DNA of 64,000 nt, taken from Eulemur rufifrons. Taxonomy: Eukaryota; Chordata; Mammalia; Primates; Lemuridae. Where the stretch lies: the NCBI RefSeq assembly GCF_041146395.1, contig NC_090996.1:34186738-34250737 (forward strand). The letters are read 5' to 3'. This document shows, piece by piece, positions 1-11,089 of this stretch. The position numbers were made by a program, and so were the translations under genes. Position 1 is the stretch's first letter. Every line of letters begins with the position of its first letter. The notes below the pieces were generated by a model. That model had not been told where the DNA came from. It saw nothing but the letters and a program-made list of their open reading frames with translations, and made no database searches.

Positions 1-165
1 TAGAAGGCAGAAAAAAAGGAGCCAGGGATCAGCAAACAGCCTGGGAGGGACCCAGTTCCCCAGGAGAGAACATATGGGCTAACACACCTCTGAGCCCCTC
101 CGGGGTAGTAAGAATCATGGGCAACAGGGAAAGGTAGCCCTAAACTGTTGGAAAGCACAGCTCAC

Positions 166-2751
166 CTGGGACTCAGGCAAGACGAGCTCAGGTACCACTG
201 TCCACTCTTTGGTGTTTGTCTGCTCAGGAAAGGCTAGAATCTGTTGAGAAGGCACAGCTGTGGGTAGAAAAGAGCCAGAGGAAATCTCTCATTTCCATGA
301 ACATCCTGATGGGACAATTGTGTGTTGTGTGTGATGCCAGAAGTGCCCTCCTCATAAATAAGAACAAAGTATCTACCAGCCCCTAGAACCAGTTGCCCAG
401 TTGACAGTTTCTTCAGTTTTCATGAGAGAAATAAAAAAAAAAAAGATACCTTTTTATTTTTCTCATGACATAAATTTTTCTGAGTTAGACAAAAATTAAA
501 AGTATTTTAAAATGAAGTACTCAGGGACTGCAGTGTATGACAGGAGATGAAGTTTTTTCTTTTATTATTTTTTCCTGGTACACAATTGTTTTCACATTCT
601 GCAACTAACAGCCCATTTCTGATCCCAAACACTTCTTTATGATGAGGTAGCCCCAAGCCTTCCAACTCCATTTCTTTCCCTCCTCTCCACTTTTCTCAGG
701 AACAGGGTTCATAGTGGTATTACCAGAGTTCTGTGGTTTAGATATTTCTGTACCCTAGGCCCACCTCCAGCTTCACCCACAACTGGTATATTCTACTGCT
801 GCCTGGGGGACATCTTAACTGCTATCATGGCTGCTTTTACAAATCCATAGAGCTGGGTATCCCCAAAAATGCCCATGACATGTTGGCTGAACAAATTATT
901 TGTCACAGCTCCCAGGAGAAGGAAATTATCATGAAGCTCCTTACCCCTTTCAGACACAGGCTCAGTTTCTTTATGTGTATTCCTGCTCAGCTGTTCTTGC
1001 AGACCCTGGCATGTATTCCAAAATTCTTCATCCTGGGAAACACTCACTGGCTGGGACTCTGCTGGCTTCGGCTTTAAGCCTGGGGCCTCTGCTGTTTCTC
1101 CCAAGAACACTGTCTCCTTTCCCAGCTCATGGACTGCAACCTAGAAATAATCCCCATCCTCGTTACCATAGGACTTGTGGTTTCGGGGGGAGGGAGGCAG
1201 GCAGGAGGAGGAAAAGGTATGCAGCCCACATTGTGGGAAGTGTGAGAAAGTAAACAAAATGACAAAGGGCCTTAAAGAGAAATTAGGCCATCAATGTTCC
1301 ATAAACTATCCACAAATCTGAGAAAATCACAGTAAAAGGATAAAAGCTGTGGCAACTGTCAGTCCTCTAACACAGCAGCCTCTACACTGCACACAGGCCA
1401 GCTCAAGCTACTAGCAGGGTTGGGCAGGCTGCCTATTCTCACGCTGCCTTATCAGGCCTTTTACCTCGACTTAGATCCCCACCTTAGTGGTTTTCTGTCT
1501 TTTAAGTCCTTCTAAAAATCAAAGAAATGAATAAAAAAGTTTTCCTCTCAGCCATTATTTTCCCTACAGCTAGGAAAGGTTTCACAGAGAACGGGGATAG
1601 AATAGAGAAAAAAGGGGAAGGAAGAGTGGCTCCAACCAACCTCTAAATGATTTTGACACTAAACATATGTCCTGCCCTGTATTCTTCACAGCAGGCCTAA
1701 GGCCAGCAGGTGTTGTCACCTGCCCAAGGGTACACCTTCACTCCCTACTTGTCAGCAAAGCCAAAAACCAACCATTAAAGGAGGGCAGTAGAGGCTCTTG
1801 TCTATTGTACGGAGGACACTATCCCTTGGTATCTTTTCCTTGCTATTCTGCTGGGATTTTTCTTTTCCAAATCTTTGTTTCCCTTGTTTCTTTCTACTTT
1901 TTCTCTTCCTTTACAGTCTCCTCCTAGTTGTTTTATTTCTCCTTCTCTTTAATGTTCTTGCTCTCCTTTGGTCTCTAAGTATACTCCCCTTTTTGGATCT
2001 TCCCTCTCCTACCTGACTCTTTATTACCTTTTAATTCTGTTTGTAATAATTCAAGTCTTGTCTCCTTGGCCAAACCAGACTAGGCCCATCACCCTAAATT
2101 CACCCTGGCTCCAAAGATAGCACAAAGCAACTCTCTTTTTCTAAAGCCAGCAAAGTCTATCACAATTTCTGAAACCTGTGGACTGACTTTCCCATGGGCT
2201 TGTAGCTTTGAGTGCCACCTTAACAGGCCCAAAGAAACAACAGAACAGAGATCTAATCTATCTCATTTCTCAATTAACTGCCTCCACCCTCACTATATCT
2301 GCCTTCATCCTATTTCATTGTATATGCCAGGAATCTTTCTTCTCACCCCATTCCTTGTTTGACCAGATTCCCTCTGCAAGTGTTCTACCAGGGCCAAAGC
2401 CTCCTCAATGCTCTCTGGATGGTGCTTCTGCATCTGGGTCTGTGTTTCCCTGGGGAGAATAGTCAGGAACTGCTCTAGCACCAGCAGTTCTAATATCTGC
2501 TCTTTTGAGTGGATCTCTGGCCTCAGCCAAAGACGGCATAATTCCTGAAGTTGACTGACAGCCTCACGGGGTCCAGCTGCTTCATGATAGTGGAAATTCT
2601 GGAAGCGCCAGCAAGGTCTCTTGAGATCAAGAATGTCTGTGTGTGTAGATTTTTTACTCTGACTGGAGCTCTCTCTCACAGGCCCCTTGGTCTCCCACAG
2701 AGCCTTGATCTGAGGGTCCAAATACTCAGCCGCCTTCAGATCCACCATCAT
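166..2751 (-). CDS. ZNF75A: ZNF75A, 5' coding part (SCAN domain and linker); continues off the left edge
   Basis: This is a C2H2 zinc-finger transcription factor of the ZNF75 family, of which only the N-terminal exons lie here. Coding exons on the minus strand are 2751-2347 (405 nt, phase 0 end), 1140-945 (196 nt) and 257-166 (92 nt). Each is bounded by AG acceptors and GT donors, and the phases join cleanly to give 231 residues. Exon one starts at ATG 2751 ([10 protein letters not shown]); its splice acceptor lies upstream at 2868-2869. It holds a SCAN dimerisation domain (about residues 48-130, with [20 protein letters not shown] and [13 protein letters not shown]). The next two exons match the SCAN-KRAB linker of ZNF75D. 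The KRAB box and zinc fingers must lie left of base 1. The human ZNF75A reference protein, as I remember it (about 296 aa), starts in the KRAB box. ZNF75A is chosen over its paralogue ZNF75D from the head-to-head TIGD7 neighbour. Confidence 0.85.
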
Positions 2752-2867
2752 TTTATTCTACGAAGTTTTGCTACTGTGTCAGACACCCAACTGGTGCCAC
2801 CTTTAACAGCTGAGGTCCCGTCTGGTCTTGCACAAAATAAATTAAGAGGATCTTCTTCCTAAAGGCA

Positions 2868-4149
2868 CTGGGGGCAAAAAAAGGGTACACGTCAGTAAGA
2901 AGTCACATGAACTTATTACTTGCTACTTGCTAGAGAAAAATGAACAGAAAAGGTACTGTCCTGCCTTCCCTTCCCTTCAAAATCAACTACCAGGCCCTTT
3001 GTTTCTCTTCTCTTCTATTATTCCACTGAAGCACAGCACAGCTCAGAGAAGACAAATGCCAGTTGATGACTTTGCCCTAAAAAAAAAAAACCAAAAAACA
3101 AAAAACAATTCAGGAAAGGTTGGTAGGTAAGAAAACTAGCACCCACTGGCTTAAAGGAGCTTTGGGGATTACCCAAAGATTTCACTGGTGTGCCTCCTAT
3201 TTTACCATTCCCATAAGGGAAGAGTAGGAAAAAATAAGATTAGAAAAACATTCTGAGTTTCTTTTAGATTTTAATACAAATTAAAATTTCTATTAAAATT
3301 TCCAGTCTCTGTCTTTAGTGAGGGGTTACAACTTCTATGACTCTTCATCCTCTTGTGAAGATGGAAGCCTTCACTTCAAAAAACACTTGATATTATCTTT
3401 CCCACTGTATTAGTACTGGCGGGAGACCTGAGACAGGGAGCCCAAAGTACAGTAGTCCTCCTTATCCAAGAGGCATATGTTCCAGGATGTTTGGCAGATG
3501 CCTAAAACCTCAAACAGCAATGAACCACATATATACTGTTTTTTTCATGTATACATACCTACAATAAGGATTAATTTATAAATTAGACACAGTAAGACAT
3601 TAACAACACTCATAAAATAAAAAATTATAACAATATACTGTAATAAAAGTTATTTAAAACTTATGGATTATTTCTGGAATTTTGCATTTAATATTTTTGG
3701 ACAGCAGTTCACCATGCATAACTGAAACGACTGACTGGGGGTGGTCTACTACAGAAGGAAGGTCACTTGGAGAAAAACAGCCTATTCTTCTCAGAAAGTG
3801 TCTCTCAATTAAGCAACTAGATGCTCACTCACTCTTCTTTGCAAAACATATAAAGAGCACTATGCAGACGATTTGGGCAAAATTTCTGTTTACTTGACCT
3901 GGAAAAAATTACAGCTGGGCTTTGTTTACAAAACATCGAGTCGTAAAGGAGAGAATGAGTTGGTGATGATTAAGGTGACCCTTCTGCTGACTTTACATTC
4001 TTCAAGGGCCATTAAGACCTTAGGTGGGGCTGAGGAGAGCCTCGTGAGCCTCACTTTCCCTGAGGTGAGCCAGAAACAGCACCGAAATTCTAGATGCCAC
4101 CAATATTCAAAGAAATGGCTGGCTCTTTGCTGTCCACCGCAGCTCCGGA
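2868..4149 (-). other. ZNF75A: ZNF75A first intron (5' UTR intron)
   Basis: This lies between the acceptor of the SCAN exon (2868-2869) and the CpG island. Apart from the Tigger-like element it holds unique AT-rich sequence with no exon that I can support. Confidence 0.5.
3450..3752. mobile_element. Tigger-family non-autonomous DNA transposon (fossil)
   Basis: The element starts cagtagtcctccttatcc and ends with a degenerate inverted copy (ggtggtctactac). Its interior matches Tigger-type MITE sequence that I know (taagacattaacaac, aacaatatactgtaataaaag). It is diverged, so old. The exact subfamily is not assigned. Confidence 0.6.
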
Positions 4150-5330
4150 GGCACGGGGGCAGTTCCTACGTTTTTGCATCAGCGGAAGCCTCCAGTTGTG
4201 AGGCAGAACTGACCTATCCGCCTGCAGTAACAGCCACGAAAAGGCCAGCGGGAGCGGAACAGTTTCTCCGGGCGCAGCGGTAGACGCTGCCGCTCGCCTG
4301 CAGTAGGATTCGCCACCGCCTCGGTCTGCGACAGGCGCGCCCGTGGGCCCGGGGCAGGCGTGCAGTGTCCGAGGGAGCTTCGGCCGCCGCCCTGCGCTGC
4401 AGCTGCGCGAAGGGAAGCGAGGATGGCTTCCGGAGCCTGACCGCGGCGCCGCTGGAGTCAGTCCCGCCGGCCCTGCCTCAGGGAAAATGGCCGCCTCCCC
4501 CCACCCTTCTGGAAGCAGCCGCTGCCATTCGGGGGACTCCGGAGCCGAAGCCAAAGGGGAAGCAGCTTCTCGGTTATTACCTCGGACAGGTCGGCTTCCG
4601 TGGAGGCCCCTTCTCGCGTTCTCAGGCTAAATGCAAGCCGCCCCCCGCCACTCTGAGGAGCGCAGCTGTCAGCCCCGCACCACTCGGAGGCAGGCTCGGC
4701 GAGGCGCGCGGCCAGCAAGCGTTCGGGACGGAGCTCTGGCACCAGCAGCGTCAACACAACCCGCCTCTGCCCCTGCGGGACAGCAGCCCGTCACCCCGCG
4801 CCCCAGTCGCGGTGAAGAGCCAGCGCGCCGACCGGAAGAGGAAGTGACGCGTTTCCGAGGACTTCACGCAGTCCCGCCCCTAGCGGAGAAGCCGGTCCGG
4901 CTGCGGCGGCGAGTGCGTCTGCCTCCCTCCGTCCCTGCGTGGGGAACCAGCCGCTGGCCCGGCACAGCCCCGGAGGCGTGGAGGGGTTAATGCTACCGAG
5001 TCTTCGAGCCCGCCGAAGCCTAGAAGGCCCCGCACCGGCTCGTTACGTGGGTGTCGCCGTGTCGTGTCCCCACTGTGGGAGGCATCGCGCGTCCACATCT
5101 TTCCTGCGTGACTTTCGGGGGCCGGCCGGCGGCGTCTGATCACCGGGAGCCTCGCCCGGTAAGGGTCGCCGCCCCGGGTGTCGAGGGGCCGCTTCCCCAC
5201 GGTCCGCGCCGCACTCGGCCTTCCTGCGGCCCAGCCGGCCGAGCTCGAGCTGTCTTCGCTGGGTTCGTCGCAGCCTCCTCGAGGAAGAGGCACTTTTGTC
5301 CCGGTCAGGCCATTCGCTAGATCAGGAACA
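4150..5330. promoter_or_regulatory. Bidirectional CpG-island promoter of ZNF75A (minus) and TIGD7 (plus)
   Basis: This stretch is strongly GC- and CpG-rich, between two genes that point away from each other. A pair of ETS cores followed by a CRE-like element (accggaagaggaagtgacgc) lies at 4831-4850. A consensus splice donor (cccg/gtaagg) at 5159 could end a first non-coding exon of TIGD7. Human ZNF75A and TIGD7 are also head to head. Several open frames of 60-160 codons here are a by-product of GC content. Transcription start sites cannot be placed from sequence alone. Confidence 0.75.
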
Positions 5331-5829
5331 ATGGCCCCTGAGGGTTTTGTACCGTTTCTGGTCGTCTGGCGCATTTCTCACAACTATTATGTTTATTTTC
5401 CTTGTGTGTTTTTAACGTGCGAAATAGGTTCCATTTATATTGCTCCTTGACAGAGAAATTGAGACCTAAGAAGTGACTTGCTCAGAGTCACATAGTCTAC
5501 CTACCAGTGGCAGCTGCTAAACTGGAATGTAGATCTCGTCATATCTTCTGCTTTTTCCACTACCATATTCTTCCCTGGAAGATGGGAATCCTGTTTTCAC
5601 CTTGTATCTCTTGCAGTGTCTAGTATAGTCACTTGGGTAAGATAGGCATTCCATAACTATTTACTGAATCATATTTATAAGAATCTGAGTATTTTGGGTT
5701 GTCAGTGATCTGGATTATTAATTTCTTTGAAATGTTAGCCTATACCAGTCAAGGATTAAGCCTACTATGTATAGCCAGTGCTACGGAGTTGAGTAAGACA
5801 ACTTAAGCAATCTAATAAAAGGACTGAAG

Positions 5830-5894
5830 CAGTTTCATGAATTATCTGTAAACACAAGGTTACACAGTTTCATGAATTATCTGTAACACAAGGT
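5830..5894. repeat. Tandem duplication of about 31 bp
   Basis: cagtttcatgaattatctg followed by taaacacaaggt is repeated after a 4-nt spacer, with one A missing in the second copy (5830-5860 and 5865-5894). Confidence 0.85.
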
Positions 5895-6211
5895 AGTAAT
5901 AAGACATCAGCTGAACACGGTGAGAACTTCAAGGAATAAAAGTTGATTTTGAGTTGGGGAAAATTATAAAAGACATTGAGGAATTTTGCCCACATCAGGG
6001 AGTGGGAATACATTCCAGACACATGGGAGGGTAAGAGCAAAGGCTCGAAAGCCGGAAAGATCTGTAGTACATTTCTACTGAATTGGGCTACATTGAGAGG
6101 AAGAGTTGAAAAAATTAGAAAATAAGTTTATGTGGACCTTATACCGGAGTCCTTTGAATGAAATGAGAAGATTGCATTTAAGAAAGTAAATCTTGGAGCA
6201 CCATTTGAGGG

Positions 6212-6553
6212 TTTTTTTTTTTTTTTTTTTTTTTGTTGAGACAGAGTCTCACTTTGTTGCCCAGGCTAGAGTGAGTGCCGTGGCGTCAGCTTAGCTCACA
6301 GCAACCTCAGACTCCTCGGCTTAAGCGATCCTACTGCCTCAGCCTCCCGAGTAGCTGGGACTACAGGCATGCGCCACTATGCCCGGCTAATTTTTTCTAT
6401 ATAGATTTTTTTAGTTGTCCATATAATGTCTTTCTATTTTTAGTAGAGACGGGGTCTCGCTCAGGCTGGTCTCGAACTCCTGACCTTGAGCAATCCACCC
6501 GCCTCGGCCTCCCAGAGTGCTAGGATTACAGGCGTGAGCCACCGCGCCCGGCC
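6212..6553 (-). mobile_element. Lemur-type Alu, young
   Basis: Full-length dimer in reverse orientation with an unbroken T tract. It is flanked by the target-site duplication catttgaggg (6202-6211 and 6554-6563). It shares subfamily markers with the copy at 48638. Confidence 0.93.
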
Positions 6554-7255
6554 CATTTGAGGGTTTTTGATGGAACTTCTTTCTAGGGCAGTTCATCTGA
6601 GGTAAGTTTAAGGTGAGAATGACGATCAGAGGTCATTACCAAGCCATTATGGTATTTTTGCTTTTGGATAGATGGTAATATACTTCTCCAAGGCATACAT
6701 CTTGATCCTTTTTAAGTAAGAGAAAGACAAAACAGGGCCAATATTAATGAACATCTGCCTAAGTCACCTGAATGTGTCAAAGCAGGTTCATTAGAGTAAT
6801 GATTTCTTTATACTCTCAGTCAGATTAAGACTTAATTTCTACAAAAAGTAATTATTGTTCTCAGTCTCTCAGAACTAATGGACAGTAATGCCCTTGACAT
6901 TGAGATTCTCATCATCTGGCCCAATGCTGAGCATATAATTAGAATTAACTAAGTTGAATAAGTGAAGTTCTACTAGCAACGCCCTTGGATCTCACTACAG
7001 ACCTAATTCATAACACAGGTAGAGAGTTGGTTTAAGGGAGAAGTAGGAAAAGAGACCCTGTGGAAAGAAGAGGAAGCAAGGCACACATTGTGAGTAGGCC
7101 ACTGATGATTTTCATTGTGTGCAGTTTGGTGCCAGAGTTACGTATTCTTCCTGTGGAGTCCACAAAAGTTCCCTGAGTCTTTCCTTTTGATTCATCTCCC
7201 TGCTTGGGCACTGTTTCAGAAATGATGAATGTACAGCTGAGAAACAAGGAAAGTA

Positions 7256-7393
7256 TGGCTGGGCGTGGTGGCTCATGCCTGTAATCCTAGCACTCTGGGA
7301 GGCCGAGGTGAGAGGATCACTCAAGGTCAGGAGTTCGAGACCAGCCTGAGCAAGAGCCAGACCCCATCTCAAAGAAAAAAAAAAAAAAAAACA
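7256..7393 (+). mobile_element. Alu left monomer with A tail
   Basis: A single Alu arm ends in an A-rich tail and is flanked by caaggaaag on both sides, so it inserted as a monomer. Confidence 0.85.
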
Positions 7394-7872
7394 ACAACAA
7401 CCAAGGAAAGCAAATACCCTGAGTTAATTCTGAGAAACTTACACAATGCACTGAATATTTTTGCTGGGTGATTGGCTGGAGTTAATGATGCTACTGCCGG
7501 CTTAAAAATACTCTTTTTTTCTTCTTTTTCCATTCATAATAGTTACCTTTAATAATTGGCTTACTTAAAACTGCCTCTTTTATAAAGTTGCTTGATCTTA
7601 GCCTGTCACTGGCTCCATCCCTTAATTACTATCGTATTCTTTCATGATCTTCTCAGTGCCCCCTAACCCTAAGCTGCCATTTCCTGCAATAAATGTTAGA
7701 GGAAAACCAATGGTGTGACTCTTCTGGGTTCCTAGATGAGAGACTTGACAATATTCTATGCATTAATAGTTGGGGAATGAATGGGGCTGTCAGGCTTTAC
7801 CCTAAAGGAGAATAATAACTGAAATAACAATGGTTTTCCTCATTTCTCTAACATACTTTTCTTTCTTCATAG

Positions 7873-8110
7873 CACCTGGAATGGATAAAAGTGGCAATTT
7901 TTGTTTCTTCCCATGAGGTGGTGTATCTGGAAGGAGAACATGAAATTAACCAAGACTAGGACATTTCTAAGGACCTGGAATGGCTTTGGACAGCACCAGG
8001 AGGACCTCAAAGGAATATTTGAGAGCACAGATCAATGGAAGTTTTCTAACAGAAGGATGTATGGGAAACAATTGATCAGAAACACCAATAGAGAAACCTT
8101 TTAGATATCT
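7873..8110 (+). other. TIGD7: Possible non-coding 5' exon of TIGD7
   Basis: A good acceptor (tttctttcttcatag) ends at 7872, downstream of the TIGD7 promoter. The sequence after it is unique and not repeat-derived. A 67-codon open frame (about 7901-8104) shows no domain. I found no clear donor, so the 3' limit is arbitrary. Confidence 0.25.
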
Positions 8111-9252
8111 TCAGGCTGTGCAAAAGTTGAGTCTTGGTTCAAATGAAGTAAAATATACACTGAAGAGAAATAAAAGTTCAAACACGAAAAGTATGTTACT
8201 GAACTCCCTAACATAAATTTAGGAAAACAAATGAAAGGACAGATATTTTAAATTTTGAAAGTATGGTAAAATATTTGTAAAATTTTGGGGCTCATCTCTA
8301 AGAATTGCCGTGATTCTGAAACTTGATAATATTTCAAATAGAGAATAGTTTCAGTGAAAAATGACACTCGAGAATACATCACATGTACCCAAGGAAGAAG
8401 ATCTAAGAGTGGAAAAGTGCCACTAACAAATATATTAAATTATTTATCTACTTAGAAATTACCTTAGCAAATACAAGAGACACTCAAGTCGAAGCTTAGT
8501 CTGTGAGAATGCTACAGTGAATGCAGTACAAGTTGGATTTCATTCATATGTACAACAGAAACTACTCACTTTCTTCTTCAAGATTCTGTATGACTGTTCC
8601 CAAATTCCAGCTTTCCAGACATCACAATTCAGTGTCCTTGCAGCTTTTAGTCTTTATCCAGGTAGAGGAACTGCTCCCCAGTGAACAAACACTACATACA
8701 GAGCAATATGAGTACCATTTTCTTTTCTGGCAGTGTGGTAAGATCAGGTCTTCTGGGAAGGGGAGAGGCCATACAACATCCCTGCTACACAAGATTAATC
8801 TGTCCTTGCCTTTAAGTCTTTTACATTCCCTTCTTTTCAAGCATCACTTTTTATTGAGACTAATCCTACCTTGGACTGTTCTTGTGGGCACATCTCACTG
8901 AATGCCTCGTCTCTTCATGTTGTCTCTTTTCCTCCATAGAGTTAGGGAAAATACGCAGGTATCTCTGTCATTCCTGACTGGGGCTGCTATATTTGTCAAG
9001 GGAAAGGAGAAGGAGCAGGGGGATTCCGAAACAGCCAGACAGGACTTTCGCAATGGCAACTTTCTGAGTACATAAGACCTTTACCTCAAGACTAGCTCTT
9101 CAATACTGATAATCCCTTTCAACCTATTAGCCACCAGTACAAATGCCTTCTGGGGCTTTGAGCTAGTTTTTTGTTTTTTAAAACATTTTTTTTCCAATTC
9201 AGTAAGGCTTTTTCCTTTGTTTTCTCCTGTTAGTTGTTCAAAATCATTCAGT

Positions 9253-10899
9253 ATGAATAAGAGAGGGAAATATACAACACTGAATTTGGAGGAGAAAATG
9301 AAGGTTCTAAGTAGGATTGAAGCTGGACGATCACTTAAAAGTGTAATGGATGAATTTGGAATCAGTAAATCAACATTTTATGACATTAAAAAGAATAAGA
9401 AACTGATTTTGGACTTCATACTGAAGCAGGACATGCCATTAGTAGGGGCTGAGAAAAGAAAGAGGACAACGGGAGCCAAATATGGCGATGTAGATGATGC
9501 GGTCTACATGTGGTACCAACAGAAACGCTCAGCTGGTGTCCCTGTTAGAGGTGTGGAGCTTCAGGCTGCTGCCGAGAGATTTGCACAGTGTTTTGGGCGA
9601 ACAGACTTCAAAGCAAGCACTGGTTGGCTTTTCAGATTTCGAAATAGGCATGCAATTGGGAACCGAAAAGTATGTGGGGAACAAGTCCTAAGTTCAGCTT
9701 CTGAAAATGTTGAGCCATTTCGACAAAAATTGTCCACGATAATCAAAGAGGAGAAACTGCGTCTGGCTCAGCTCTACAGTGGGGATGAGACTGACCTCTT
9801 TTGGAAGTCAATGCCAGAAAATACTCAGGCAAGTAGAAAAGATATCTGCCTGCCAGGGAAGAAAATAAACAAAGAACGGTTGTCTGCCCTTTTATGTGCA
9901 AATGCAGATGGAACTCATAAGTTAAAATCAATCATTATTGGAAAATCAAAGCTGCCCAAAAGTGTGAAAGAGGACACAAGTACATTACCAGTGATATATA
10001 AATCTAGTAAAGATGTTTGGTTCACCAGAGAATTGTTTTCAGAATGGTTTTTTCAAAACTTTGTACCTGAAGTCCGGCATTTTCAACTTAATGTTCTAAG
10101 ATTCCATGAAGAGGATGTCAGGGCATTGTTACTTCTGGACAATTCCCCAGCTCACCCTTCCCCTGAATCACTAACCAGTGAGGATGGTCGGATAAAATGC
10201 ATGTTCTTTCCCCATAACATTTCAACCTTGATTCAACCAATGAATCAAGGTGTGATCTTGAGCTGCAAACGACTTTATAGATGGAAGCAACTTGAAGAGA
10301 GTCTTGTAATTTTTGAAGAAAGTGAGGATGAGCAAGATAAGGGAGAAAAAGGGGTTTCTAAAATTAAAATCTACAATGTAAAAAGTGCAATTTTTAACTG
10401 GGCAAAAAGCTGGGATGAAGTAAAACAAATAACCATAGCAAATGCATGGGAAAATCTTCTTTGCAAAAAGGAACCAGAATATGATCTTCCAGGCCTAGAA
10501 GATGGGGATTATAGAGAAATTCTTGAAAAATGTGGAGAGTTGGAAACCAAGCTGGATGATGATAGGATGTGGTTAAATAGAGATGAAGAAAAGGGGTGTC
10601 CCCCAGAAACAAAAGGTGAGATTACAAAGGAAGTTGTTCAAAAAGGAGGAGGAGCTGAGAAGCAGACTGAATTTAAATTATCTGCTGTTAGAGAAAGTTT
10701 GGACTACCTTCTTGACTTTGTTGATGTCACTCCTGAATTTCAAAGGTTCCATTTGACACTGAAAGAGATGCAACAAGAAATAGTGAAGAAACAATTCCAG
10801 AGTAGAACCCATTCTAGAATTGGTAGCTTTTTGAAACCTAGGCCTCATAATATTAAGGATTTCTTCAATGGGCCTTCAACTTCTGGTTCTAGTAATTAG
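9253..10899 (+). CDS. TIGD7: TIGD7, tigger transposable element-derived protein 7
   Basis: This is a domesticated pogo/Tigger transposase of 548 aa (human about 549), coded in one exon. The exon follows a strong acceptor, a pyrimidine tract ending ttag at 9230-9233, so the ATG at 9253 (MNKRGKYTTL) lies 19 nt inside the exon. The open frame upstream reads into that tract and is not used. In order: a CENP-B/Pogo N-terminal helix-turn-helix (about residues 5-55, with LSRIEAGRSLKSVMDEFGIS), a second CENP-B-type DNA-binding helix-turn-helix (about 70-140), then a DDE endonuclease-like domain (about 165-380). Acidic residues are seen at D178 (SGDETD) and D296 (LLLDNS). The third catalytic position, MDQG in active Tigger elements, is N331 (MNQGVI), so transposase activity is unlikely. 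The C-terminal 100 residues are charged. It is probably nuclear and DNA-binding; its function is unknown. Poly(A) signals follow at 11041 and 11072. Confidence 0.95.
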   Translation: MNKRGKYTTLNLEEKMKVLSRIEAGRSLKSVMDEFGISKSTFYDIKKNKKLILDFILKQDMPLVGAEKRKRTTGAKYGDVDDAVYMWYQQKRSAGVPVRGVELQAAAERFAQCFGRTDFKASTGWLFRFRNRHAIGNRKVCGEQVLSSASENVEPFRQKLSTIIKEEKLRLAQLYSGDETDLFWKSMPENTQASRKDICLPGKKINKERLSALLCANADGTHKLKSIIIGKSKLPKSVKEDTSTLPVIYKSSKDVWFTRELFSEWFFQNFVPEVRHFQLNVLRFHEEDVRALLLLDNSPAHPSPESLTSEDGRIKCMFFPHNISTLIQPMNQGVILSCKRLYRWKQLEESLVIFEESEDEQDKGEKGVSKIKIYNVKSAIFNWAKSWDEVKQITIANAWENLLCKKEPEYDLPGLEDGDYREILEKCGELETKLDDDRMWLNRDEEKGCPPETKGEITKEVVQKGGGAEKQTEFKLSAVRESLDYLLDFVDVTPEFQRFHLTLKEMQQEIVKKQFQSRTHSRIGSFLKPRPHNIKDFFNGPSTSGSSN

Positions 10900-11040
10900 A
10901 TTTTGTGTTTAGAGATTTCTGCAGTTGTATAATAATATCTGATATAGGCCTGTTGTGAATTGTCATGTTTTATCAACTGACATTATTTTGCATATCAATG
11001 CCCATTTATATATCGGTTATAAAGTACACAGTTTGAAAAT

Positions 11041-11077
11041 AATAAATTTGTTTCTTTAAATTTATTTTTTAAATAAA
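11041..11077 (+). terminator. TIGD7: TIGD7 polyadenylation signals
   Basis: Two AATAAA hexamers, at 11041-11046 and 11072-11077, lie 142 and 173 nt after the TIGD7 stop codon in AT-rich DNA. They are the likely end of the TIGD7 message. Which one is used cannot be told from sequence. Confidence 0.7.
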
Positions 11078-11089
11078 TTTGTGTTTTGT

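Larger units (their letters stand above)
5330..9230 (+). other. TIGD7: TIGD7 5' intron region
   Basis: This lies between the TIGD7 promoter and its coding exon. It holds a MIR-like remnant (about 5450-5560), a young Alu (6212-6553), an Alu monomer (7256-7393) and otherwise unique AT-rich sequence. A short tandem duplication lies at 5830-5894. No coding exon is seen. Confidence 0.6.

Noticed and set aside
4090..5374. Open frames of 90-164 codons in the ZNF75A/TIGD7 promoter
   Set aside because: They are GC-driven, overlap on both strands and have no recognisable content.
6275..6523. Recurring peptides of the type '[18 protein letters not shown]' at many places
   Set aside because: All fall inside Alu copies and are translations of Alu sequence, not genes.
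7901..8104. 67-codon frame tested as a decayed KRAB or zinc-finger remnant
   Set aside because: I could not align it to KRAB or C2H2 motifs in any frame. It is kept only as a possible non-coding exon.
9217..9252. In-frame extension upstream of the TIGD7 ATG
   Set aside because: It opens at TTG inside the polypyrimidine tract and crosses the acceptor at 9232-9233. The ATG at 9253 matches the human N-terminus.
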